Assembly (NCBI GenBank): GCA_033065855.1
Contig: JAVXUO010002484.1
Span: 186,001 to 250,000, forward strand
Length of the DNA: 64,000 nucleotides
Source of the DNA: Escallonia rubra
Taxonomy: Eukaryota; Streptophyta; Magnoliopsida; Escalloniales; Escalloniaceae
Direction: 5' to 3'
This document shows positions 12,964 through 25,900 of the stretch, piece after piece; position 1 is the first letter of the stretch; each line of letters starts with the position of its first letter. The position numbers were made by a program, and so were the translations under genes. A model generated the notes under the pieces. It ran no database searches and was not told the DNA's origin. It saw only the letters and a program-made list of their open reading frames with translations.

Positions 12964-15900
12964 GTTTCAACAGTTCGGTTTTAACAATTTATACGTATCA
13001 AAAGAATCTGTTTGGACAGATTGACTGATGTGGCCTTATAATCATTTTTGGACTTCCTTCCGTCATACATAAATTAATCATATATATAATTTTTTTGACC
13101 GTCCCATAAAAATTGCTCACTTTTCAAATTAAAAAAGATTCTATATGTACTTTTACATATTCACCCTTTTTACACTCACTTCATATATTTCTCTCCACAT
13201 TTAGCTCTCAACCAACTCATTTTCTTTCTCCTGGCCCACTTTTTTATCATTTTTATTCTATTCCTCTCTCCGCATTTAATACTTAAATTCACTTACTCAT
13301 TTTCTCTCTCCTGACCCACTTTCTCCCCTTTTTTCCCCTCCTCTCTCTAAATGATAGAATGAAAAATACAGAATATATATATGGCATAAATGAACAAGAA
13401 CGGCAAGAAGTAAGATGCTAAATATGATGAAAACCCTCGAGTATTCCAGTCAACGCCTGTAGAATTCCGACCAACGCCGGCCAAAACTCCGATCGCCACC
13501 AGTGGGAATTATAGTCTCGTATGTCGATTGTAGATATTGCAATCTACATAGATCAGTCTAGATTGGACAAGAACGGAGCCTTTCTGATGAGACCTCCATC
13601 TCTGATCGGTTCAAGGGAGACAACGGGCAGCTTTTCTGGTAATACACCATCTTTGATCGGTTCTAGGGAGAGGCACCCGTCGCCGTGCCATCATCGTCAT
13701 CCGGTCAGTGGTGCCGCCGGCTATATACCCAGATCGCCTCGCTCATGATGCCACCACACAAACTTCACTATAAGACTATACTAGGCTGTCGCGTGAGTGG
13801 CCACCGCCTCACGCACGTTTTTGTGTGGTGAGTTTTTAGAGAAAAGGTAGAGAGAAGTTATTTTTAGAGAGAGACAGAGCCAGAATGGTAGATCACTAGT
13901 GAATAAACATGTTGTAACTGCATATAAAGCAGATCAACATGTTGACATCAATTTTGATAATTGCAAGCAATTCCTCTTGAGAGAAAGCTGATGAACAACT
14001 TCCTCGTACTGTGGATGAACACAAAAAGCGTGGGGGATGAATTATGTCATCCTAATGGTCGTGAGTCGTGACAGTGTCCTAGAGTTTTGATAAAATGATT
14101 TTGCTCCTATAATCATCAACAATTCTACAAATTCGCGACTCAAAAATGGGTACTAAACTGAGCAGCGACTAACCTTGGCAGAAAGTTACAGCTGTAGTGT
14201 TCTTTCCCTTCCAAATACATAGATTGCCTAGAGCCTGCTGTGCTAGATGCTGACTTCCGAGGCTTTGAATCAAGCGATGCAACTATGCTTTACACGGTCC
14301 TCTGTTACGCTAAAGATTGACCATATGAATGAAGAGAATGAATTTAGCGGCAGATTTTTTAGCACTCGTACACTCTGTTACCAACAAAGCATCATCAGGG
14401 GCTTGCCTATCAAAGACCTAACTGGCAATTGATAAGTAAATGCAAATGGTATAACAGCGTACATGATACAGCCAAGAGTTCAACTTTGGAAATTGGAGAA
14501 TACATTCAAGTAAACGGTGTATAAGTGGAACAAATGCCATAGCCAGATCTTTCAATATTCAACACAACATCCCGAATATGCCAACAGACAATCTATATTT
14601 GCTTCAGTTGCAAATGCACAAAATTAGCAAAGACATGGCGAGATATCATAAGCACAAATTAAGGAAAAAAGGTTTCGTACAATACCTCTATCCTGATTAT
14701 ACCTCGATAAAACAATCTTTATACTCTAAAGAACCTCGTCAAAAATTTCTCTGCTAATATTACACACTCCATTCTTCTCAATGAAAGGAGATATTAGACT
14801 ATGGCCAACGACTGCCCTTGAAATATGTACACTGATGGCTTCTCTTCATCATGGCTGTGGCAAATGCCATCTGCAATGTTGAAACTGTTACATAAGCAAA
14901 TAAATTCTCTTAAACTAACAGATTGATGATACATCAACAGAGCTGACTCATAGTATGAACCAAAAATTGGCATTTTTATTGATAAGCTTGGCAGCAAATT
15001 GAAATAACTCCATTCCTTATTAAACGACTCTATAACGGATTGAAGATCCAGTAATAAAAAGGTATAACAGGTTTAATATAAGAGATTTAAATGTCTATCA
15101 CCATATCATACCACATATTGCCTGCACAGTTGACCGAACTCAGCAGGCTACAGATCACCAAAGGCCGATACTCAAGTAAAACCTTAACGATTCGAAGAAA
15201 AGTACAAACGAATAAATCGGCAATTTTATGAAGTATAAAACGTAATTTCTGAAGGCAAACTCCTGACAATCCTGAAATCAGGTAAGAAAGCAAGCAAGCA
15301 ACCAATATATGAAGCTAGCTTAGCAACACCCTTTGGTTATATACTAGCATTTTACCTTGCGTAATTACAAAAAATAAAATAAGAAAAGACAACTGGAATA
15401 AGTTCAGCAATAATTTAAAAGAATGACGGGTTTCTTTTAATTATGTGTGCTGCATATAAAATTTGTTTTCAAACCATAGGACAATAGGAGGCAGGATACA
15501 TAATCGCATATTAAATGAATAAACGCGATCTCATGAAGAGCCTTCCAGCTGGTAAAGCCAAAACGTGGGATACAAAGGTCATCAAGTAAGGCTTTTAGAT
15601 GCATTGCATCTTAATGCATCTTGGAAAGGACATGAAAAAATCTTAGGTGAATCAAAGCTTGAAGAAGATACATTGAAGTTTGAAACAAGCCCGTGACTTG
15701 GGCAATTGGTCCAGTGTAAAGTTGGCTGGAAGCACAGAAAGAGATTCTCATGCTTTGCTAGGTTTTGCGCTAAAATCTATTATCGGCTGCAAAAGACGGT
15801 TGGAAATTCTGAAGTGCTGTTCCAGCAAAGTTAGAGAAGCATCTTATATGCCGAAAAATCTGAAGCTGTTGTTAACTCTAATGAGGTGAAATGGAACAAA

Positions 15901-18705
15901 GAGTTGGCATGGCCTAAGGATAGGGCACTTGTATCAAATTTGATAAGAACTCTGCCTCAAGGCAATACCCATGGTTACGAATGAAAACAAAGTGTTGGTG
16001 TTGTTTAGTGCTAGGAAACCATATCAAAATGATTTCTGCGCAACACTGATCCTTAGATGCGAATTTGTTCTTTGCTTGCGTTTTGCATATAAATAAGTGC
16101 ACATATTTCCAAGAGAAGAAGTTGTCTAACTATTCTTGGTAACTCATAAGCACCCATTACTTTTCAACACCTACACTCACGTCACTAAAGATATTCAAAA
16201 AGCACTTTTCGATGGCCTTTACCGGCACTTAAATTATCTATAGTGACGAAAGCGGAGCATAAGTTATAAAAAGTAGAGTGCAAATGTCAATCCACGTATT
16301 CTTTCTTTACGTCTCTCACTTCAATGATACATTCATCCGGAAGTACGAGTTGGGAGGAAAAGAGAAAGATCAATCGTAATTACATTTAATACTTACTCTC
16401 CACCAGCTAAGTCTAATATGTGCCAATATAGTCATTGGCCGAGCAAAGGTACGCTGACAAAAAACACACACACAATCTATCAAGTCTATCATAAATCTCA
16501 TACTAAATGTTAAATAAGTCATGTAAAAAGAAAAGACCCTAGTCCAAGTCTAAGATACTATAGTACCCCTAATAATCTTGATTCCAGTATTGGAGAAACC
16601 CAAAATACATCAGCAACAATGATTAATCCTACACATACAGAAGCATATTGTTAGAACCTATATATAGTTGATTGTCATGGCTTGTGCATAAGGTGACACC
16701 TAGGAATAGCGCAAACCACGACTTAGAGTTCAAGGTTGAGGCAGCCCCTCTGAGGAAGTAGATATGAAGGTCACTACTGTAACCACTCCAACATCATAGT
16801 ACACAGCATTAACAAGACTTACAATAGTAACCGCAATTTGGGATCTAGTTGTACGCAAATTGACAGTAACAGCCTCAAAACAACAGCTAAACTGTACTTT
16901 AGGACTTATTATGCAAGTAGACTGTACATTAATGAGCATATATAAGCAGGGAGCGCGCAACTTGCAAACCAGCCTAGTCATATTCGCAGTCTATTCACAT
17001 ATAGTGTGCATAGGGCTGTAAGTGTTTGTTATGTACCAAACGAACCAGGTTTGATCTCAAAGTTAGAGCTCATCTGTTAAACGAGCTGAGCTTGAATATC
17101 ACTCGGACGTTCATCAATGAGTTGTGAACTTATTCTATTATATTCTCATATATACAAGAATTTCCAACCTCAAAATCAAACACATGAACTTGTCACATTA
17201 AGGCTTGATTCTGCCTGAAATTGTAAAATTGTGCGTTAAGTTAGATTAAGTAAGCCATACTCAATTTTGAGCACAAGCCTGAACTCGAGTTGAACAAGAG
17301 CTCAAGCTCCCGAGATCAACTTAATTTGTTACAGCCGAGATCCTCACCTTAATGAAGACGAGCTTGAACAAAAATCTGAGCTCTTCACAAATAGGAGCCA
17401 TGCTCGAAAAGGGCCGCACTAAACGAGCCCGAACCCGACCACAGCTAAACGTGGCCAGCTCACATGTTCAAGCCTTAAGAGCACATGGTGCGTTGTGATG
17501 CATATCTCATGGCTTATGCAAGTGTGTACAACAAAAGGCACCTCACATACATGATGCCGATGCATTGCCGCAAAAACCAATTGCCGACCCTTTTTTAGGA
17601 ACTGGCATCCAAATTAAAGAACAAATAACTTCTTTGGGATAGGTAGGAAGCTTTTGTACTTAACCTATTAAATAAGCAGTCTAAAACCTTGCTACAAACA
17701 AAAATGATGCTCTTCTAGCTCCAAGTTCTGGGCACTGAGGATGCAAAATTGAAGTGTGGTATTGATTGGAAACATATGCAAATGCTTTGAGAAACTTGAA
17801 AAGCCTTGTCCCAGGTGCATTTTATCTCACTCATACGTGCTTGTCAAGTATGCTTCTACATATGTGATGGTTATTGTCTTATTGAAACAGAAAGAGTAGA
17901 TGAAATATTGGAGACGTGCAATAACACGTGCTGCAAAGCCAATTGAGCATTGCTTCTCCACTTGACATAAGTTCAATCCAAACTATGTACACGTGATTGA
18001 GCAATCAAAACAAGGCAGATTAAAAACAAGCATAATCTTGATTAAAATCAACAAGCCAATGTCATCATACCAAATATAAAAAAGGAAAATGAAACAAGAC
18101 ATGAAATACAGACACACACACCAACATTTATGAATTTATACCCTATCGGTTTCATATTGTTTGCTTGATTTGCCTTGTTAAAAATTCTAGGATAGAATGA
18201 AGAGTGACAATAGAAATCACAATTTTAGTACCAAAAGTTCCTTCCCAAAATGACTTGGCTCAATACCGTCTACTTGTTTGAAAACAGTTTACCATCCAAA
18301 TTTAAAGTTACCTCAAAATTGTCAAAACCAAATCATTTTAAAATCAACTATTGGAACTAAGGTCGGGATAAGAAAACTAAGATAAGTGATTATACGTCAA
18401 ACGAGGTCTTCTTTGATAGGTCAAATAACTGGCCAACAATTACATGCATTAGTTTCAGAAATCGCAAAGTATATTAGGAAAATGAAAATTTTACACCCAC
18501 CTTGGTGGCAGAACTGAAACGGTGTTCATAGAGTCCGGTGGGCTTCGGATAGCAATCATATATCAGATCATTATTGTCTTTCACAAGTCACGCAGGGGAA
18601 AAACGACGAGTAAAGTTAACAATTACCTACACAAAATCTGTCCTAGAAATTCACGAAAAAGTCGAAAATTGGGACTCACCCACGTGGCAGAACTGAAGTT
18701 GATGC
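12964..18705. other. Gene-free intergenic DNA
   Basis: No supported gene. At 13521-13748 a short frame repeats the peptide PSLIGSRE twice, apparently part of a GC-richer unclassified relic (13440-13760). At 15660-15900 there is an open but unrecognised 69-codon frame. At about 17020-17460 the DNA is rich in GAGCTC/GAGCTT/AACGAG motifs, a composition I associate with degenerate dispersed plant repeats. The rest is AT-rich with no structure that I can classify. Confidence 0.4.
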
Positions 18706-19101
18706 TCATCGAGCGTGATGGGCCTCAGCAGCATCCGATGACGACGAGGGAGAATCAACAGGAGGAGGGTCATCGCGCTTGAAGGAAGGCAGCGGGTTGC
18801 CACCCTTGATGAACCAGCCGAGGGCAAAAAAGGAGGCTCCGGCGAGTATGGCGGTGCCCCACGCGTGCGAGTACCACTTGCTGTACTGCCTTATGGCGAA
18901 CCTCCACTGCTCCCTCAGTGTGGCCGGGTCCGGGTTTGATGAATCCGGTGGGTTCGGGAAGTGGGGCGGCTTTGCCCCACGGAAATCCCCGGCCGTGCTG
19001 CCGGGTTCGCCGGAGATCCGAGGATTTGAAGAGGACGGCGATGATGGAGGGGGTAGGTCGTTGTTGGGGGTGGAGTTGGGTTTCCGGTGGCTGCTTGTCA
19101 T
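18706..19101 (-). CDS. Small proline-rich single-pass membrane protein, copy A
   Basis: A 131-residue protein read from the ATG at 19101 (MTSSHRKPNS); an in-frame ATG ten codons upstream at 19131 is less likely, because the copy at 21 kb aligns best from the inner start. A Pro/Ser-rich N-terminal half leads to the conserved core NPDPATLREQWRFAIRQYSK, WYSHAWGTAI, then a hydrophobic segment (TAILAGASFFALGWFI, ~16-20 residues), then NPLPSF and a Ser/Pro/Asp tail. One membrane span with no signal-peptide-like N-terminus fits a tail-region-anchored organelle or endomembrane protein; the location is inference. I recognise the pattern only as an uncharacterised plant family. A tandem paralogue lies 2.3 kb away on the same strand. 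Confidence 0.75.
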   Translation of the reverse strand: MTSSHRKPNSTPNNDLPPPSSPSSSNPRISGEPGSTAGDFRGAKPPHFPNPPDSSNPDPATLREQWRFAIRQYSKWYSHAWGTAILAGASFFALGWFIKGGNPLPSFKRDDPPPVDSPSSSSDAAEAHHAR

Positions 19102-19131
19102 AGTTGAGAACTGATGAGTTTTGATAAACAT

Positions 19132-20265
19132 TTCCCAAGTTCAAAGAGCTTTCAAGGGGCCTCAAACGGTGCGGTTAAAAAGCGTTACTTTACATTTTTA
19201 GCATTTCAACTATTTTGCTAAAATACATAAAGAAGGGTAAGATAAAATGGAGCGACACTGAAAAATCTCGTTAAATATATTTTAATATTTTTAATAACAG
19301 TAATAAAATATTTTTAGTATTAATTGATCGTATGTCTCAGCTATCTGTCATCAAGGTCGCCGCATCAAATCTAAACAGCTTTCGCTCGTTGCTATGACGT
19401 CATGTCCGTACGATAGTAGATGGAGTGCTTCGATTTTGGTCTGGACCCATGGGTTTTTAGATCTTTGGACCTAATGGGTTCGATGCCCCTTTTTGTGTCT
19501 TTTCCATAGTCTCACCGGAATCAACGCCATCATTTATGTGTTTCTTATTATATAGTACCCTGTGTGAGTTAAATATCCTACCAACTTACGTTATAAGAAG
19601 TACCAAAGTGCCACAAAAAAGACCACACGGACACTATAAATCATAATATGAATTGACAAAATATACAAAATCCAGACCTTGTCTGCGCTGTCAAGTCGAT
19701 GAAAAACTGACAGATCAGCCCAAGGGTACATAAAAGCCTACAAGCAAGGATCAGCCCACTCCAAAAACATCGGAATACGACTACATCCTGCAGAGCAAGC
19801 TAGCCTCCAGAACCGAGCTAGTGTATAACAATACAAAGGCAAGAGATCGATCCACACAGAGTGATAAAAGAGCAAAGAATTAAGCCCGCACGTATACCGT
19901 ACCGTTATCAGCAAAAGTAGTTCTACAATATCAACAAACAGTCAAATGAAATATAACTAGCACGATAACATATTATTTGACAGAAAGGAAAGCAAAATTA
20001 CTAGCCTATTTTTAACTAAAGCAGCAGCTTTGCAATCAGAGACTGTGACCAATGCAGATACCCTATCACAGTCCAAAAGGCAACGAGACTTCGAACATGG
20101 CCTATAAATGAATGCGGTGGAAAGATGACTTTGCTGTACTTTTAGTTAAACATAAGTTTATCATCAGAGAACAAGACTAATTAACCAATCGGAAGATGAC
20201 TACAACCTGACCACAACCTACTCGAATGATTGGAAGATGACTACAAACCTGCGATGTAACTAATT
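19132..20265. other. Spacer between the two membrane-protein genes
   Basis: No gene. It should hold the promoter of the minus-strand gene at 18706-19101, but I cannot place a TATA box with confidence. Near 20165-20255 an imperfect direct repeat (GGAAGATGACTACAACCTG and GGAAGATGACTACAAACCTG) appears. Confidence 0.4.
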
Positions 20266-20319
20266 AACAAAATGGCTAAATGTTTTTGTGATTGTATATT
20301 TAAGAAAAAAGAGTTGATT

Positions 20320-20655
20320 CATTACACGCGCTGACAACTTAAGGTAAGTTGTCAGCGTATCTGACCGTCCATCCACTGCAGATGAACGGGCCAGTTTATT
20401 TCTTTTTAAAGTAAACTTTACCGTCCGTCACATAATACAGCGAACGGTAAAATTTACAATACTTCCCCCCATTTGCCTTTAAATCCATCCAACCCATTAT
20501 ATACCGTCGATACATTTTGATCAAAATCACAATCCGCTAAATATGTAGCAGACAATAAATTTTTCAATAAAAAATGTTAAATCTTATCCATTCATCTACT
20601 ATGAATGGACGGTCAGATCGCGCTGGCAACTTAATTAAGTTACTAGCACGAGCAA
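20320..20655. mobile_element. Small MITE related to the Mutator-like element at 43 kb
   Basis: The left arm (about 20320-20384: CGCGCTGACAACTTAAGG, then ATCTGACCGTCCATCC) matches the reverse complement of the right arm (about 20593-20655: CGATCTGACCGTCCATTC in reverse complement). The interior carries TACCGTCCGTCAC and TCCGCTAAATATGTAGCAGA, echoing the TCCGCTACA...TGTAGCGGA palindromes in the 43-kb element's arms. No coding capacity. Imperfect ~33-bp direct repeats (GGCTAAATGTTTTTGTGAT) flank it at about 20272-20304 and 20675-20705. Confidence 0.55.
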
Positions 20656-21053
20656 CACGTCCCTTAATAAAACGGCTAAATGTTTTTTGTGATTACATGC
20701 TTAAGAGCGCTAAAAAGTGTTGCAAAGCATTATTGCTGCTTGAAAGTTCAGCTGTTTAGCCGGCCGGTTCAATTCCATTGTGTTTCCATAAAATGATTTT
20801 GGAAGACTTCTCAAAAAGTGCTTATAACAAAGCACTTAACTGTAATTTCCAAAAAAAAACAAAACAAAATTAGAAAAAACAGATACTGCACACATATGAC
20901 ACACTCCATGAGTTCCATTGTATACATATGCATCATTGATCCTAGTTATGTATTTGTACTAACTTCAGAAGATGAAGGTTCCAACTCATTCATGTAACCA
21001 CAAGAAAGGCGGGTTTCAACTTTGACCCCCCAAAAGTGAGGTGTTGCCGGCGA

Positions 21054-21431
21054 TCAGATAACTTCATGGAGTACCTCCACAGCGTCAGGCGGCGGTGGCG
21101 GTGGATCAGGATCACGGTGGGCGTGCTGGAAAGACGGCAGAGGGTTAGAGCCCTTGACAAACCAGCCAACGGCAAAAGCTGTGACCCCAGCAAGTATGGC
21201 CATGCCCCATGCATGCGAGTACCACCTGTTAAACTTCCTGGTCGCGAATTTCCACTGCTCCCTCAGCGTCTCCGGGTCCGGGTTGGTTACGTCCGGCGGG
21301 TTCGGGTAGTGGGGTATCTCCCCGCCCGAGTACCCGTTTTTGGTGTCTGGCGGGTTGGGGTAACGGGGGATTTCTCCGCCCGAATACCCGTTTGTCTTGC
21401 CGGGTGAAGAAGAAGAAGTGCTGGCCGCCAT
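21054..21431 (-). CDS. Small proline-rich single-pass membrane protein, copy B
   Basis: A 125-residue paralogue of the gene at 18706-19101, read from the ATG at 21431 (MAASTSSSSPGKTNG); an upstream ATG at 21497 adds 22 residues without family support. The core NPDPETLREQWKFATRKF, WYSHAWGMAI, a membrane span (AILAGVTAFAVGWFV) and NPLPSF are conserved, and the tail ends DAVEVLHEVI like DAAEAHHAR in copy A. Its N-terminal region holds a tandem duplication of a ~17-residue unit (NGYSGGEIPRYPNPPD, then NGYSGGEIPHYPNPPD); copy A has only one degenerate equivalent (PPHFPNPPD). Function unknown. Same strand and spacing as copy A point to local tandem duplication with later N-terminal divergence. Confidence 0.75.
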   Translation of the reverse strand: MAASTSSSSPGKTNGYSGGEIPRYPNPPDTKNGYSGGEIPHYPNPPDVTNPDPETLREQWKFATRKFNRWYSHAWGMAILAGVTAFAVGWFVKGSNPLPSFQHAHRDPDPPPPPPDAVEVLHEVI

Positions 21432-21499
21432 TGTTGAGACTTTGCACCGTTCACCCTCTCCAGCAAGCAGTACATAGCTTGTGTAGTTTGCAAACACCT

Positions 21500-22919
21500 G
21501 TCATCTCTGTGGAATGATGTGGCAGTCTACGAGGCACAAGGACCGATATAAATGTCACCATTTCCATTTCTATATATATATTTTTTTAAAGAAGTCAAAA
21601 ATATATATTAAGATCGAATATACATGAAGTATCTAAAAGGTAAAAACACGCTAAATGAATGACATTTCATCCAAATGAACAACTAAAATAAAAACAAGAT
21701 AAAATTAAACTATGTTTGCCTCTTTTTTTTTTAATATGCAGGAGGGAGTACTAATTACAAACAAACAAATAAACATTTACAAATAAAAAATAACCTAGGT
21801 AAAACAAGATAGCTATTAACTAAAAAAAGATAAAGATTACAGCGATGGTATACAATGGAATACATAATAGTACTACGGAGCATGGTATAGTATACTCCAA
21901 AAATTCTTTGCTCGTGAAACATGAATTTGTGACAATAGGAAAACGAAATGCCTTTACCATTGAGTTGTAATCTTCTTGGTATCGTAACCATTTTCTTGTT
22001 ATTTTGAGAGACAATAATTTGCTCTCAAATGTTTTCTTCTCTTTCAAGTTTTAAAGTTAACTCACTGATGATGGGATTTAAGCATCGTCACACAAAATGC
22101 CTTGCAATGCTTCTTTAGCTTTACTGCTATTTACATGTATTTTTTGTTCTTTCCAAGTACATAAATTTCCTGCATTTATGGACCTTGGATTTCTAGAAAA
22201 TAACACTACATGTAGACACTATGTACGGACATTTTCAATTCAACGCTTTGGCCACCCAGAGGAAACACACCTTCGCCAGGCACGGCTGGCGGCTCAGAAG
22301 GATTCCGTCAAGTAAACAATGCCCCGGGCATGGCCTCCGATCGTTGAAGGACTCATCCGACCACCCGACAATTACGGACACCAAAAAGTGCTCAGACCAT
22401 GGCTGTGACCCGCATCGCGGTCTGACCAAGCAATCAGTATACGAAAAGCAATGGCAACCGTAAGCCAGAGATCCTGCTACTGTTTTATAACCTGACATCG
22501 CTACTAGGCAATCAAATTTCCTCGAGCCTAAATCGGTTACATATGCTTAACATCATTCCATGATATTAAAGGAAGAAAGTTAATCCAACTATTCCATGTC
22601 CTCAGCATTGGACCTTGGTCACATTTCTTGAGAGACGACAAAATTTCATAATTTCTATTCAAAAATCACTACGTTTTCCAAGTAATAATAGCTCTAACAG
22701 CATTTTCATAACTTGAGCCCAATGCCATTCCATCTCTTTTCAATAGCCACAATGGCGTTATAAAATGGTAATCCAGAAAGATTGAGAGAACATCAATTAT
22801 CACAATTGCCAACAGAGGGAGGCATAATAATTTAGGACTATGACGACTAAACAGCATATATTTCTTTTACCGCCGAAAATACTCAGTTTCACATGACGAT
22901 ATCCCGCTACCTGCCGAAA
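21500..22919. other. Gene-free spacer
   Basis: AT-rich DNA with a TA/T tract near 21570-21590. A GC-richer island at about 22225-22470 has no recognisable protein in any frame and may be a transposon remnant. The end near 22919 is the 3' flank of the minus-strand PP28-type gene. Confidence 0.35.
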
Positions 22920-25900
22920 TCATTTGCGAGCTTCAACCTTCTTCTGATCTCTAGCTGAGAAAGTACATATACATGAATGTATCAGTACCATTACCACATG
23001 CACTGAAAAATAGAAGTAAAGCAAATCAGTATGGACACCTCAGAAAATTACCAGCTTTTTCTTCATCTCGCTTTTTAGCAGCCTCTGCCCTTTGTTGGCG
23101 TATAAGGGCTAAGCGCTCTGCAAGATCAAAGATAAGATGTTGAAAAACATGAATCCGCGTAAAACGACACAACCGGAAAAAACAACCAAAAAAAAAACTC
23201 ATTGATGTCATTTTCCTAGGGAAATTCTTCTTTACTGAGCCTCTTAACTCTTCATCTGGTGCTAATTACTACTACAGTTGCAAATTAATCAGGTCTTGGC
23301 TTGTTGGGCTCTCAAATGTAGACCTTGTCTCAAGCTCATAAGAGATGAGAGGTTGAACAGGGCAAAATTGAAGGTAAGGCTGGTTGAAAGAGTTGACTAC
23401 ATGATTCTACTGAGCTGCAGCAGCATTTACTCCTGTTTACCCAAGCCAACCAGCCTATTCCTGGGTGACTGGCTTATGTCAGCCTAGTGAGTATACCAGG
23501 CTCCTGGCTTTGCAATCAACTGGAGGTTATGGTCCGGACCCATCCAACCCAGATCAAGTAAGTATGCATCTCTTAATCATTGCTGATTATGTACTTTGGA
23601 GATCTCCCCTAACCCCAACATGCCAGGGCTACCTCCACCATCCCATCCGACCTGCGGCTCTGACGGCAGGTCAGGAGAGACAGCCACACAACCTACCGCC
23701 TCTCAACATAGGAGAATACGAAATTGCCACCAAGCGGACGACTCCACAGTTTCTGTGGAGCCCCAAATGACGGCTAGTCTTTCTCTCTGAAGTTAAAGCC
23801 TCAATAGAAAAAAGCACTACACTACCGTCACAGGTACTCTTTTTCAGTGTTGGGATATAGTCGATCATGTAGTTCAACAGGTTGTGAAGGCGGTGATTTG
23901 AAGCTGACGATGATGGTGGGAGGGTGATGCGCTGGTGCCAGGTAGTAGGTAAAACAATCTGCTCTCTACCTTCTGGGTGTTTACCATTCTGGCGACTGTT
24001 CAAGAAATTTCGTGGAAATACTTTCACAGAAAGATTGCCAAAAGAAATGAAAACTAGTAAGAAAAACTGTTATGAAAATAGTAACCAAACGAAAGAAGTA
24101 ACAAAAAATGTTTTGAAAAGAGTAACCAAACGAGGTCTAAATTCCAATGTAATATTTCTAGATAATACTGCAGTCCTGCCACAAACGCTTCAGATTGGAT
24201 ATGTCACTAATATGCATATCAAATATATATGTTCTCCTAGTTGCTTACTACTCTGGTATGACTGGAGTCATAAGTTTAAGACATCAATTTAAACAAAATT
24301 GGAAAACTATGTTTACCTCATAAAGAAAGGAGTTAGGACGAAAAACTGATATTCCATAAGATAACTAACAAGCAAAAGAAATAAGAAAAGAGGAAGGAAA
24401 TACTTTGGCAAACTCAAAACCATAATCAAATCCTTACCTAAATCCTTCCTTGCTTGTTCAGTTTTCCCTTGTTCCTGTAACTTCATATATCTTTCATGAG
24501 ATTTCTGTTTCTCTATCTCTTCTCTGTAAACAAATAAAAGAAACCACAAAGATGCAAAAGAATTTTCATTACTTTAAAGACAACACCAAAGAAGAACTTG
24601 ACTGAGAATAGCACTTCATTAGATAAAATCAAAACAAAAGTATATAGTTATATTTGGGCTACGCCTACAAAGTCACCAAACTACAAATCTTAAACTTGCA
24701 ACCAGAAAACTATAACAGGGAAGCAGAGTTCAATGCAATGATACTGATAAGTATTACATATTGGATATGTTCATAACTTCTATGGCAACTAAAAATTTCA
24801 CAAACATTTCGTCTTAAGACTAACAAAGTATGAACAAATTAAGAACAACAGAATGAGCAATGAAAATGTTAGAAAACATAGATTTACATAAAGTTTCTCT
24901 TAAAGGAGGTGAAAGCAAACTTAGGGACTGTTTGATAAAACTGAAATTTAAGTACTGAAAAAGTTAAGCACTGAATTCATAAAACTGAAAACTTTAAGCA
25001 ACTGAATTTTTAATGAAAAATAAGTTAATCTATTTGTTAAACCAAAAGCAGATGTCTGAAAATTGTTTATTTATAAGTTTGTCCATTTTACCAAAATTAT
25101 ACATTTGTTTATGTATTTTATAACTTTTTTGGGGGAGCTAAAATCGTATTGGTGGTGGTGGCGGCGGCGGTGATGATGGAGTAATAGTGGTGGTGGTGGC
25201 GGCGGCCGCGAGGACGAAAAGGTGTCAATAGTGGCGGTAATGGTGCGTGAAGACGTGGTGTTGGTAATTGTGATGATAGCAATAGGCGAGGACATGACGA
25301 TCATGGCAGTGGTTGTAGTGTAATGGATCTTTAGATATTTTTGGTAGAAATGGACGTGATGACAACAACGACGGTATGGTGGAGGTAGCGGTGTCCTTGT
25401 GGTGGTGTTGGTGGTGATAGTGGCTAGGTTGTGGTAATTGTGGTGGTGGTAGCAAAACGAAATAATAGTTGTGGTGATGGTTGTATTGTGGTGGAGGTGG
25501 TGTTACCAGCAAAATACTTAAGGCGACATCATGGTGGTAATTATTTTTTATGTAAAAATATGTTAAATAACTTTTAATCATCTCACTTAGAATTAAGTGA
25601 TCAGCATTAAGTAAGCCCACCCTGACTTAAAATTTTAGTCTATTTTTTGTAAGAAATAATTTTTTAAGTGATACAAGGTTTAGCGTTATCAAACGCACTT
25701 AATTGAAAATCATTGAAAACTTTTAAGTTTTAAGTGCTTAATTGTGTTATCAAACACATCCTTACTGAAAACATAGGAAACTACAATCTAGAGTTGGGGG
25801 GGGGGGGGGGGGAAGGAACTGCACAATAGAAAGAACTAGGGCCTTACAAACTGCAAAAAGGTGCAAGGAGAGCTCTGTTTTGTTTTGGAAAGGGAGCAAC

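Noticed and set aside
13521..13748. 75-codon frame with repeated PSLIGSRE
   Set aside because: Short local nucleotide duplication in an unclassified relic; no homologous protein recalled.
15680..15889. 69-codon plus-strand frame (starts MKQARDLGNWSS)
   Set aside because: Plausible composition but no recognised family, no splice context and no neighbour support.
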